Assembly: GCF_019175285.1 (NCBI RefSeq)
Contig: NC_056524.1
Location: 150,731,797 to 150,795,796 of the forward strand
DNA length: 64,000 nucleotides
Source of the DNA: Sceloporus undulatus
Taxonomy: Eukaryota > Chordata > Lepidosauria > Squamata > Phrynosomatidae
Direction: 5' to 3'
Each line of letters starts with the position of its first letter. The first letter of the stretch is position 1. The notes below the pieces were generated by a model that did no database searches, was not told where the DNA came from, and saw only the letters and a list, made by a program, of their open reading frames with translations. Of the stretch, positions 54,983 to 64,000 are shown piece after piece. The position numbers and the translations under genes are program-made.

Positions 54983-55205
54983 GTGTTGTTGTCCTTGTGT
55001 GTCTTCAAGTCCTTTCTGACTAATAGCGACCCTATCACAGAGTCTTGTTGTCAAGATATTGGCAGAGGGGATTTGCCTTTACCTTCCTCTGAAGCTGAGA
55101 GTGTGACTTACCCAAGATCATCCAGTGGGTTTCCAGGCCATGTGGGGATTTGAACCCTGGTCTTCAGAATCATAGCCCAATGCCCAAACACTATACCACT
55201 ATTAG
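54983..55205 (-). mobile_element. tRNA-derived Sauria SINE
   Basis: Reverse copy: GTGTCTTCAAGTCCTTTCTGAC tail at left, GGGGATTTGAACCCTGG (B-box, reversed) at right. Confidence 0.88.
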
Positions 55206-55439
55206 CCTAGAAAGGGCTAGGCCTCTAAATATTTATATGTTGAAAATAACATTTATTCAGGAAATCCACATGGCATTAGTCTTTCCATGTGCCTACACTC
55301 TCACACACTATTTTGTAATTTTAACGCAATGACCAATCAAATGTTCAAACCACTGCACCAAGCTGGCTCTAACATACATACAGTGGTGTACTAAAGTAGG
55401 AATGATAATTATAAATCACATTGACTTTTACTGAAGGTG

Positions 55440-56415
55440 AGTAATAATAATGATGATGATGATAATAATAATAAAATTTATTTATATCCTGCCTCTCTGT
55501 GCGACACAACCAGGGTGGCTTACACATTAAAACAATGCAATCCCATCCCAATCTCCCCACCCCCCCTAAAATACAATTAAACAGTGCACAATTTAAAACA
55601 TACCTTAAAATAATAAGCAAATCGAACAGTGGCTGTAGGAGAGTTCAGGGGGTATAACAGGTTCGGATTTTGTGTGGCTGATATCTATTCAGGAAAGGCC
55701 TGACAGAAAAGATCTGCCTTAACAGCTTTTAAAAAGCTGTTTAAAGTGATAATGTGATAGATCTCCTCTGGCAGGCCATTTCATAATCTGGGAATGGTTG
55801 CCGAGAAGGTCCTCTGGGTGGTTGCAGACAACCTAGTTTTCACAGGTTGCAATTAATTCCTCCCAGAGGACCTGAGTGTGTGGGGTGGATTATACGGGAG
55901 GAGGCAGTCCCGAAGATACGTTGGACCCAAGCCATTTAGGGCTTTAAAAGTGATAAACAACACCTTGTACTGCACCCGGAAACTAATAGACAGCCAGTGG
56001 ACCGATCACAAAATTGGTGTTATTTGGTCTCATCTTGATTTACCTGAGACCAGCCTGGATCCCATGTTCTGCACTAATTGGAGTTTCCGAACTAAGCACA
56101 AGGGTAGCCCCATGTAGAGTGCATTATAGATATCGAGATGAGAGGTTACCAGTGTGTGCACCACAGTTTCTAGGTCCCTAACTTCCAGGAAAGGGCCCAG
56201 CTGGCGTATCAGCTGAAGCTGGTGACAGGTGATTCTGACCATCTCATTTACCTGATCAGTCATCTGGAGCAACCGATCTGGGAGCACCCCCAGACTGTGA
56301 ACACAATCCTTTGAGGAGAGTGTGACCCTATCTAGGACTGGAGGTTGTATCACAATACCTGGGTTAGGGGCCGTTACTGTAAGTACCTCCGTTTTGTCTG
56401 GATTCAGTTTCAATC
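55440..56415 (-). mobile_element. L2-type LINE 3' half
   Basis: The minus frame 56413-56030 encodes MKLNPDKTEVLTV, LGVLPDRLLQ, LVTSHLDIYNALYMGLPL and KLQLVQN, all L2 ORF2 motifs. The remainder runs through the 3' UTR to an (ATA/ATC)n tail at 55443-55480. The coding part is open for 127 codons. Confidence 0.9.
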
Positions 56416-56439
56416 AACAATGGCAAGAACAAAAATTAC

Positions 56440-56760
56440 ACACATTGAGTATCCCTGATCTGGTAATCTGAAATTAAATATCCTTCAAAGTCCAAAATTG
56501 CCCACATGGGTGGCTAAGATAGTGACACCTTTGCTTTCCAGTGGTTCAGTGTACACAAACTTTGTTCCATGCACAGATTAATTAAAACACAGTATATAAA
56601 ATTACCTTCAGGCTATGTACATAAGGTATATATAAAACACATATGAATTTTGTGTAATGTGTATGCAAGTATTCCAAAATCAACAACAACAACAATAATA
56701 ATCTGAAATCCAAAACACTTCTAGTCCCAAGCATTTTTGATAAGGGATACTCACCCTGTA
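56440..56760. mobile_element. Tigger-like (Tc1/mariner) non-autonomous element
   Basis: TTGAGTATCCCTGATCTGG at the left and CATTTTTGATAAGGGATAC at the right are inverted. AATCTGAAATCCAAAACACTT is diagnostic of this MER/Tigger-like group. A (CAA)n/(AAT)n patch lies near 56680. Confidence 0.75.
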
Positions 56761-56769
56761 TTGATGACT

Positions 56770-57700
56770 TTGAAGTCAGAGGTAAGTAGGAACCCTGTTC
56801 CTTGACCATTGTGTTCATAATAGCCTAGATGGCCTGAGATGTATTTTCTGCTTTTCATGTGGACTCTTGGGTCGGGGGGGAAGAAAAAATCACTGCTTCC
56901 TAACGAAGTTAAGTCCAGATAATTTATTACTAATTGGATGAACAGATTTATTTTTGGTGCACAAGGGAAAGCTTGTTGCTAAGCGTAAAAGATTCTGCTG
57001 TAGTTGTTTGTAAATTCAAATTGTAAGTGACAGACCAGTGTTAGTCTTTAATGTTTAACCACAACAGCAAATGACCTCCCTTGTCTTTACTGAATTCTAT
57101 TTTTGTGGTAGGATTCCATGGGAAAATATTGGAGGAGGGTGGAAGGGAAAAGAGAGAAAGTGGAGATGTCATATTTGGGAAGAGTTATTACCTGATGGGT
57201 ACGTGCAAAGAGGCTGACTCTTCACATTCTTCTTCCAAGATCATCACCATAAGAGATAGTTCTTGTTGTCCTCCCAATAGAAGTCATATATGTTTTCACT
57301 CAGGCCGGATTTTTGCTGATTTATTTGCTAAAGTGGGCTTTAGGTGTTGGCTGCTAGTAGCCTTTTTATGGATGAGTTTCAAATCAATCTCCTTTTATGA
57401 TTTAATTATGCTTTTGTATATTATCTTGAACTTTATTATTGTTAGCCACTTAATTTCTAGTGGAAAGTTTATAAATTTATTTATACATTTATACATTTAT
57501 TTTTCAATGACCTGGTGATGTTGCAGTTGCAAATGTATATTTTACTCCAAACTGTGCTTCTTGTCCTAGATTTCCCTTGCTATCAAAATAAATTGTCAGT
57601 CAAATTATCTTCATATTATCTTTCCCTGCCTTCATTAGCCAGTCTCTTCTGCCATATTTTCTGTGTTGTGGAATGGCAGCGCCTCTGTGTTTAGGCTTCA
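56770..57700. other. flank of the candidate small-gene pair; no confident feature
   Basis: A 145-codon plus ORF (57081-57518) ends in an A/T-rich hydrophobic run typical of translated low-complexity DNA. On the minus strand AATAAA at 57501-57496 may serve the 57717-58025 ORF. Confidence 0.4.
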
Positions 57701-57716
57701 AAGCTGTTCTTTTCTT

Positions 57717-58025
57717 TCACGCCAATATTTGCTGCTGGAGCTTTGCCTCTTTGAATTTCTTGCAGTCACATTTGACAGGTAGGTTGTCGCAGTCACCAGC
57801 CTTTGCTTGGCAGTAACATGGATTCATTTGCAATTTGATTTTGCCAGAAGCAATTTTGACTGTTTGATGCCCTACCTTCTGCAGTACTCTGTTCCATCCA
57901 GCTTTCAGCGATTTGCTTCCTTGTCCTTCTGTAAGGCTGTACAGGTTCCTCAATTGTTCCGTGTGTACCATCTGTACAAGGACAGTGAGAAACGTAGCAG
58001 CTCCTAATGAAATAAGAAATAACAT
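57717..58025 (-). CDS. candidate small secreted cysteine-rich protein, 102 residues (unrecognised)
   Basis: This is a single uninterrupted ORF beginning MLFLISLGAATFLTVLVQMV, a convincing signal peptide or membrane anchor with possible cleavage near HT|EQ. The mature part is basic and hydrophilic. Five cysteines lie at 70, 72, 79, 86 and 88, as CxC-x6-C-x6-CxC. On the minus strand a TTTAAATA element lies about 155 nt upstream of the ATG and AATAAA lies at 57501-57496, 216 nt after the stop. I do not recognise a family. It does not look like a LINE or transposase product. It could also be a chance ORF or one exon of a longer gene; no splice structure is obvious. Confidence 0.4.
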   Translation of the reverse strand: MLFLISLGAATFLTVLVQMVHTEQLRNLYSLTEGQGSKSLKAGWNRVLQKVGHQTVKIASGKIKLQMNPCYCQAKAGDCDNLPVKCDCKKFKEAKLQQQILA

Positions 58026-58390
58026 CCTATTTTTGCCATTGTAGTTTGATAGTGCAGCTAGCCTAAACTATCCTGTGCTTCAGCATCATCACTGCTGAAG
58101 GCCAGACGATGGTATTGGGAGCTGTCAGGTCAACAGAGAGCTTGTGGCATAAGGTGCTAATAGACCACCACCACACTATTTAAAGGCAGTAAAAACAATT
58201 CTTGTATAAACAATAACAATTCCTTGACTGATAATAAATTCAAAACCGGTGCTGATGCAATCAGCTGGCTGATGTAATCTGACAGCAGTTAACAGTGTTG
58301 GATGACACATCATTTCATGGAGGTGGGGAGACCTAGTCAATGTGTCTTATCTTGTTGGACTAGATGTGTCAGCTGATTAAGGTGGGAAAC

Positions 58391-58398
58391 ATATAAAA
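58391..58398 (+). promoter_or_regulatory. TATA box upstream of the candidate secreted-peptide exon
   Basis: ATATAAAA lies 52 bp before the candidate ATG, leaving about 25 nt of 5' UTR if transcription starts about 30 bp downstream. Motif and spacing are seen; function is inferred. Confidence 0.45.
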
Positions 58399-58449
58399 CA
58401 AGCTAAGAGGACATATGTCAGACTGTGTGCCAGTCTCCAGCATAGAAAA

Positions 58450-58522
58450 ATGCTATTGGTAACAGTTATGATGTTCCTAGCTGTTAACTGCCTAGACACA
58501 TTGATGGAAACAGACCATGCTG
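58450..58522 (+). CDS. candidate signal-peptide exon of a small secreted-peptide gene
   Basis: The exon reads MLLVTVMMFLAVNCLDTLMETDHA and then a phase-1 donor G|GTAAGAG. A TATA box (ATATAAAA, 58391-58398) lies about 50 bp upstream of the ATG, giving a short 5' UTR. The arrangement of TATA, short leader, signal peptide and phase-1 intron is typical of secreted-peptide genes (defensins, Kazal inhibitors, toxins and others), but the sequence gives no family. It may be the first exon of a gene whose later exons I cannot identify. Confidence 0.45.
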
Positions 58523-58842
58523 GTAAGAGAGAGACCTTTGTTTTAACTAGACCATGCTAAATAAATATATTTCCCATATTACTAGTTGTAGTAATGAATG
58601 TTGCTGAATATAGCAATGCCCAGGAATATTAACCCCTGTAAGCCTGTGTGTTCACTAGAGATGTATTGTTCCTCAACAGAAGAAACTGTATTCCTTAGTG
58701 GTTAGCTATATTGTTTTCAGATTATTATTTAAAATGATAATAATTGTAAGTCTCTCTGAGAGCCTTTAGGACTGAAGAGTGGGGTATAAATACCATACTC
58801 AATCATAAATAATATGGTAATGTTTCTCTATTTCAACTATAG

Positions 58843-58921
58843 AGAAGTCTGCGAATGGTATCGAGGTTCAGTCAAAAAAAATGAAAGTGTAACATCTTAT
58901 TTATCATACACTTTGATGTAA
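58843..58921 (+). CDS. candidate second exon of the small secreted-peptide gene
   Basis: A pyrimidine-rich tract ends in ATAG|AG|AAG, so there are two acceptors 2 nt apart. Using the first (exon from 58843), the product ends EKSANGIEVQSKKMKV with a stop at 58890, 40 residues in all. Using the second (exon from 58845), it reads EVCEWYRGSVKKNESV and continues to a stop at 58919, 49 residues. An AATAAA signal lies at 59207-59212. Neither tail resembles a family I know. A further donor inside this exon cannot be excluded. Confidence 0.3.
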
Positions 58922-59683
58922 TGAATGTATGATGCCTTACATGCAATGTAATGTCATGAAGGTAATATGACCAGACAGTCACATGTCTGTGTTTCCTTAA
59001 GGGAAATGTGTATGTGTGTATACCTAGGATTACCTATAATATATAGCCTAAAAGATTAATAGAGAGCTTGCTTATTCTCCCATACAAATATCATTTGATA
59101 TTTAGGAATGCTTATATGGAGTGTTAATGAATACTTATTTCAAAAAGAAAAAGGCATTCTTCCACATTGTGAGAAGACAATATGGAAGCTGGGGTTTAGA
59201 ACCCTCAATAAAAGAAAAGATAAAAGATAAAAAGCAACATTTCCAAGCTGTGTCAAAGGACAGTGGATGAATCAAGGAGTGTTGCCCCAGTTCCCAATAC
59301 TCTGTGCAAGTGAATGGAACTATTTATAATCCTCAGTTTCAAAGAACATGTATTTTTGCCCTTAGTTAGTGCTTTTACATAGGACGTTATCACACGGGAG
59401 GAATGTCTCTCAATTTCGAAAGAAAAGAAAGGGGGCCAATTCGAAAATGAACGCTATTACGTGAATGGTTATCAACTGCACAGAAGAACACAGTGCCCAT
59501 CCCAAAGCCAAAGTAGTGCGAATGCAAAAGAAATGATCATATGAGTACATACCTTTCGTAGTCTAGAATTCGAATTAGCATCCCTGCACATGCGCAGTGA
59601 GGGAAGAATTGGATTGTGACCTTTTTACACTTTTGGCAGGGCTTGCCTCCAGTTCCTGTGCTTTTGCTTTGTTTCACATTACC

Positions 59684-59912
59684 CTTTATTTCACGTTATT
59701 TAGGCAATTTACGTTATTTGTTAATTCATTACCTTTTATTTTATGTAATGCAATTCATATTATTTGTTCATTCATTACCCTTTATTTCACGTTATTTAGG
59801 CAATTCACAATATTTGTTAATTCATTACCTTTTATTTCATGTTATTATGCAATTCACATTATTTGTCCATTCATTACCCCTTATTTCACATTATTTAGGC
59901 AGTTCACCAATT
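59684..59912. repeat. minisatellite, about 62-65-bp unit with a dimeric pattern
   Basis: CATTACCCTTTATTTCACG, TTATTTAGGCAATT and TTTGTTAATTCATTACC recur about four times. Alternate units differ (TTCACGTTATTTAGG versus TTATGTAATGCAATTC), suggesting amplification of a dimer. It lies inside a transposon. Confidence 0.85.
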
Positions 59913-59947
59913 CAAAACCAGTCCAAAGCAACCTCGTACTTGATTTG

Positions 59948-60090
59948 AGCATTGGACTATGACTCTAGATGGCAGGGATCGAATCCCAATGGGTGACTTG
60001 GTGCAAGTCACACTCTCTCAGCCTCCTCAGAAAATGGCAATGGCAAACCCCATCTGAATAACCCTGCCAAGAAAACCCCGTGATAAAGAG
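59948..60090 (+). mobile_element. tRNA-derived Sauria SINE, partial
   Basis: GAGCATTGGACTATGACTC (A-box side missing), GGGATCGAATCCC (B-box), GCAAGTCACACTCTCTCAG and AAGAAAACCCCGTGATA. The 3' tail is absent. Confidence 0.8.
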
Positions 60091-60799
60091 AGAGCCAATC
60101 CCTTTCCTCCAGTTGGAGAGGATAAGTTTGCAAAGAGAAAGAGACAGAAAGGGCTGAGAGGAGGAGGGAGGATGGCAGTGTATGTGTATCTCTGTGGGAA
60201 GGGTTGCTTCATCCCCAAAACAGTTACAGAACAGCTCCGAGAGGCTGAGAGAAAAGCCCCCCCACACCCAGAGGGAGGGAGGGAGGAAAAAATTGCAGCC
60301 AGCAAAGGACCTTGGGAATTGCAGTCTGATTCGAAGGCAATCCAAGGGCGACCAAGACATGCATTCCATACCTGCCAAATTTGAATTGAATGCAACTTTG
60401 GAATGGAACAGGATTTGCAAATTCTGTATTTCCCCCAATTTACACATCTCTGGGTTGACCCTGGATTGGGTTTGAATTGACCTAGCATTGACTTTGAATT
60501 TGTGTGCTACCCTCTCGTGCAATAATGTGAATCTGCACGATTGCATCTGGGATCACACTGCACTGAACTTCCAATTTCCCCCATGTGATGACCATAGAAA
60601 AACAGGCTGTAACCAAATGGGCATGATCTAGCCAAAGTGAAGCTCTTTGAATCTCCACCAATTTCAGTGGAAAAGATGGGAATGTGTTTATAGGATATCA
60701 TGTCCTACTTAAAAAGAAATAGGGCCTAGCTATGATGAACTTTTTTCTGGTCAAGTCATACATTTTTTGACGAAGAGATTATTTTATCTATAAGAAAAT

Positions 60800-61020
60800 G
60801 GGGATATCTGCACTGCACAGTTAGAGCAGTTTGATCACATGAAATCATTGGATTTCTAGTCTAGTGAGATATATACCCTCGACTGAAGCACAGCACTAGA
60901 GCATTTTGGCAGAGAATTCTAGGTCCTTCACTGAATCACAAATCCCAGGATTCCATAGGATGTAGCCAGGGCAGTTAAAGTGGTCTCAAAGTGTTATAAT
61001 AGTGCAGTGTGGGTAGATCC
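60800..61020. mobile_element. hAT-like MITE
   Basis: ATATCTGCACTGCACAGTTAG and AATAGTGCAGTGTGGGTAGAT ends with CAAATCCCAGGATTCCATAGG in the right arm; same family as 11400-11580. Confidence 0.75.
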
Positions 61021-61225
61021 AAAATGAGTAAAGACTTTAATGTTTTTCTTTCAGCCTCCAACAGGAGTTATAATTGTAATACCAATACTCCACCTTGAGT
61101 AAAAGTGAATGTCATTTATAATTATCATTCTTGCTTTAGTACACCACTGTGTGTATGTCAGAGCAAAACCTGTAGATTCCCCTTTAAGCCAGGTTATTTT
61201 CAAGGGGTATCTAAATATGAGAACC

Positions 61226-61429
61226 AACATGCTGTAGTGGTTTGAGTGTTGGAAGGCTACTCTAGAGAGCAGGGTTTGGATCAGCCATGGAAAACCATGG
61301 GGTGACTTTGGATAAGTCACAGTCTCTCACTCTCAAAGGAAAGCAAAGCCAACCCCCCAACAAATCCTGTGATAGGGTTGCCTTAGGGTTGCCGTAAGTC
61401 AGAAACATATACAACAACAACAACAACAC
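61226..61429 (+). mobile_element. tRNA-derived Sauria SINE
   Basis: CAACATGCTGTAGTGGTTTGAG (A-box side), GCAGGGTTTGGATCAG (decayed B-box), GGTGACTTTGGATAAGTCAC and GCCGTAAGTCAGAAAC with (CAA)n tail. Confidence 0.85.
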
Positions 61430-61439
61430 AAACATACTT

Positions 61440-62740
61440 TAAAAAAAACTAATTTAGATCAACCTGATGAGTAGGTGTGCATTTATACATTAATCAGCCA
61501 AATTGATTCTCCAGAATTTCAACGGAAGCAACAGCTTAATTCTGTCTTGTAAAACTGTCCACTTGCTTCATTTTGGAAAAGGGTATTTCAGCCTGCAACC
61601 TATGTGATAAGGTGATAAAGAAAGCTTTCCTGAAGCACCTCACATCTTTTCTATCACAGCGAAGATCAAAGCAAACACCTGACATCTTCTTCTAACATTT
61701 TCCCTCATCACTGGGTTAATGACTGTTATGGATGCCCTGAGAAGGCTAACGTAAGAACAATTCTCATAAGAATGACTGGTTTGGAGACTGTCACGAGAAA
61801 TTTAGATTATTTTGACAATATGCATTCATTTCACTGTCTGCACATTCTGTTTTATCAGTCTGTGATTACTAATTTCCTCGTATTTTTCTCCCCATAAGAG
61901 GCACAATTGTTTAGCTGATGATTTTTACTGACCATAGCTTTACTGTTGTCACAGCAAATGTTAGCCATCCTTTCTTATGCTTGTGTCTCTAAGGAGAGGG
62001 GTTCCTGAGAACACAGAAAGCAAAGCCAGTGACAGGAGAGCAACAGAGTAAAAGTGCAGTATTAATGTCATGTCATTTTACCACAGACTTTTCAAATAGA
62101 TGTTCTCTCTTTTGATGGCTTTGCTTGAATATTTCATGAAACCAAACTAGTTCAGGAACCTCAAGTAGCTTTTTTATTAAAGTGATTTTCTAGAGCAGAC
62201 TTGGCATAATGTTTCTGGGCTGGGGACAGCCAGGAATATGTCAAGCCTTTTCCGCTGTTTCCTCTGCTTTAATTGGCTGAGACACATTGCCCTTGTGCTT
62301 CAAGGCATCCCACAAAGTCAAAGATCACATGCTTCTGAACTGGTTTTGGAACTAAAGAGCTTTCTCCAGAGATTAATCTGGCAACATTTTGGAGCTGGTC
62401 CAGAAAAGGAAAACTTCTTTGCAGGAATGCACTAAAAGATAAATTATCTAAAACTATTTAGAAATTATTGTAAATGAGTGATAGCAGTGAGATCTGTATT
62501 TTTTAACAGTCAGAATGCAACTCTCAAAGATTTGCAAAGCTCACTTCAGATACAGTGGCAAGCATGAACTCGTCTTATGTCTTCTGTGCAATTGATAGTT
62601 GTACAGCAATTTGTGTTTCCTAAGGCTTCAGCCTTTGGTAAGGAAACAAAAATATTTAAATATCAAAACTATCAAAGCCAAACCTATTAGGGTCTAGCTT
62701 TAAATCAGCAGAGTAGCAGAAAACGTGTCCTTGTCTAACT
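61440..62740. other. no supported feature
   Basis: Unique-looking sequence with moderately higher complexity than the repeats around it. No exon or RNA gene identified. Confidence 0.45.
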
Positions 62741-62742
62741 AT

Positions 62743-62975
62743 GGCCTGTTACAGACTGCCAAAATAAAGCTGCTTGGGGTCTCTTTGGAGGTATGCTGTT
62801 TAAATGATGCATGCATCCTAAGAATCCGGAAGCTGCACCAAAGTTGCACTCCAGTGTTTAGGAATGGAGTGTGGCTTTGGCGCGACCTCTGGACTCTTAG
62901 GACCCATGCATCATTTAAATAGCATACCTCCAAAGAGACCCAAAGCAGCTTTATTTTGGCAGTCTGTAACAGGCC
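62743..62975. mobile_element. palindromic PIF/Harbinger-like MITE, copy 3
   Basis: GGCCTGTTACAGACTGCC at the left and GGCAGTCTGTAACAGGCC at the right are perfect inverses. The fold-back continues through AAAATAAAGCTGCTT and TTAAATGATGCATGCATCC to near the centre. Confidence 0.9.
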
Positions 62976-63139
62976 TGAACTTCCCTAAGAACTGAGACTG
63001 ACTCAAAAACAACACAAGTAGTTTGAAGTTCAAACAAAAGTTTACTAATGGCTTTAATCTATATTTACATAAAAGACTATATCCTAATCTAACTAGTTAA
63101 TAGATCAGGTTAAGAGGAAATATTTATCTAAGCCAAAGT

Positions 63140-63560
63140 CACTGGTATAGAATGGGGGATACTTGGCCCAGCAGTACAATATATGAAAAGGATTAGAGGA
63201 TTATTGTTGATCAAGAGTTGAACGTAATGCAGTAATGTGACATTCTGGTGCAAAAGGCAAATATTATTTTAGCCTGCTTCAATAGAAGCATAGTTTCCAA
63301 GTCAAGGACAGTAACAAACCCATTGTAGTCTGCACTGGCGAGGCCTCATCTGGAGTACTGTGTTTAGTTCTGGATGTCTCATTTTAAGAAGGATATCAAC
63401 AAACTGGAGGGGTGACATGATCACACTCTTTAAATATTTCAAGGGCTGCCACAAAGGGGAGGTTGCAGGTTGCCTCAGAGGGTAAAACTAGGTCTAATAG
63501 TTTTAAATTACAGGAGAGTGGATTTCAGTTGAACATTAGAAGAAACTTTTTGACAGTAAG
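63140..63560 (+). mobile_element. CR1 LINE fragment
   Basis: TCATCTGGAGTACTGTGTTTAG, GGGGTGACATGATCACAC and GTTGAACATTAGAAGAAAC follow CR1 ORF2 C-terminal order. Internal deletion relative to the 53700-54060 copy is evident. Confidence 0.8.
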
Positions 63561-63725
63561 GGGTTATTTAGATAGTGAAAATAATCCAGGATGAATCTGG
63601 GTTGAATCTCCATTGTCCGCTTGCATCTTGATTGTACCCGATTAAGTTGTTGTTGGAGGGGGGGCGGAGCCACCAAAACCCCCACTTAACCCATGATAAT
63701 CTGTACTGAGGTTTTTAACAAGTTT

Positions 63726-64000
63726 TTTAAATTAAATTTTTATTGAGTTTTTACAATAATGCACACAAAGTCTGTAGACCAATGAGAAAAACAACAAGAA
63801 CAACTAACTACAAGGGTCAAGGGTATGTATCTGATGAATAGTTATTCTGCAGCAGAATCAGAGAATTAGTTCTCCGCAAGAGCCAGAGAGTCCAGCTTGT
63901 CAAGGTGTGGAGTGTCTGTCCAAAGATCCATCTGTGAAGCAGGAGGTTGGATCCAGTGGGAGTGATGATTAACATAGTCAATAAAGATCATCCAGTCTTC
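63726..64000 (-). mobile_element. L1 LINE 3' end (runs off the window)
   Basis: The minus-strand frame encodes DWMIFIDYVNHHSHWIQPP and ends LDKLDSLALAEN followed by a stop. It is followed by TTGTAAAAACTCAATAAAAA and an A-rich tail. This is the L1-type ORF2 C terminus, 3' UTR and polyadenylation signal. The 5' portion is outside the window. Confidence 0.75.

Larger units (their letters stand above)
59388..60592. mobile_element. composite TTATCACAYGGG-group transposon with minisatellite and SINE inserts
   Basis: GGACGTTATCACACGGGAGG at the left and TTTCCCCCATGTGATGACC at the right are inverted, with ATA on both sides. The arms match the element at 50924-51647; 59684-60090 is extra sequence (tandem repeat plus SINE). 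The 193- and 153-codon minus ORFs here overlap each other and carry no known domain. Confidence 0.75.

Noticed and set aside
57081-57518. 145-codon plus ORF with hydrophobic C terminus
   Set aside because: The C-terminal Ile/Leu/Phe run comes from A/T-rich low-complexity DNA, and no promoter or splice signals were found.
59965-60546. 193-codon and overlapping 153-codon minus ORFs
   Set aside because: They cross transposon arms and a SINE; composition is that of repeats and no motif is visible.

Overview
This is a vertebrate nuclear window, most likely from a squamate and probably an iguanian lizard. The evidence is the repeat content: 5S-rRNA-derived and tRNA-derived Sauria-type SINEs, BovB/RTE, CR1, L2 and L1 LINE fragments, many palindromic DNA-transposon derivatives, and AAT/ATT microsatellites. 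Coding density is very low and genes are split by canonical GT/AG introns. Two 10-base N runs (4475-4484, 52020-52029) are assembly gaps.

One host gene can be read completely. COMTD1, the catechol-O-methyltransferase-domain protein 1, lies on the minus strand from 32711 (start codon) to 13808 (stop). It has seven coding exons with consistent phases and gives a 255-residue protein: an N-terminal membrane anchor followed by a complete class I SAM-methyltransferase domain. Its promoter region (about 32712-32880) is GC-rich, with a GC box and two CACGTG E-boxes. The introns are swollen to about 18 kb by mobile elements, including a roughly 122-bp tandem array next to exon 1 and a CpG-rich hairpin element close to exon 5.

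Left of COMTD1 (1-13.8 kb) and right of it (32.9-64 kb) the DNA is mostly layered transposon debris with no recognised host gene. The exception that deserves attention is 57.5-59.2 kb. A minus-strand 102-residue ORF with a signal-peptide-like start and a symmetric CxC-x6-C-x6-CxC pattern stands about 425 bp from a plus-strand TATA box, signal-peptide exon, GT donor, AG acceptor and AATAAA signal that could encode a tiny secreted peptide. Neither is recognised. Both are candidates only.

Region by region: 0-13.8 kb holds MITEs, a tRNA SINE with a perfect 12-bp target duplication, a Tigger-type element, BovB and CR1 fragments, and a 5S SINE split by another element. 13.8-32.7 kb is COMTD1 with intronic repeats. 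33-40 kb has CR1, 5S SINE, an LTR-like fossil inside a MITE, and two hairpin MITEs. 40-50 kb has L2 pieces, an unidentified 202-residue ORF and a fold-back Penelope-like terminus. 50-57 kb has MITEs, a long CR1 fragment, a SINE and L2. 57-59.3 kb is the candidate small-gene pair. 59.4-64 kb has a composite MITE with a minisatellite, SINEs, a palindromic MITE, CR1 and the 3' end of an L1 running off the window.
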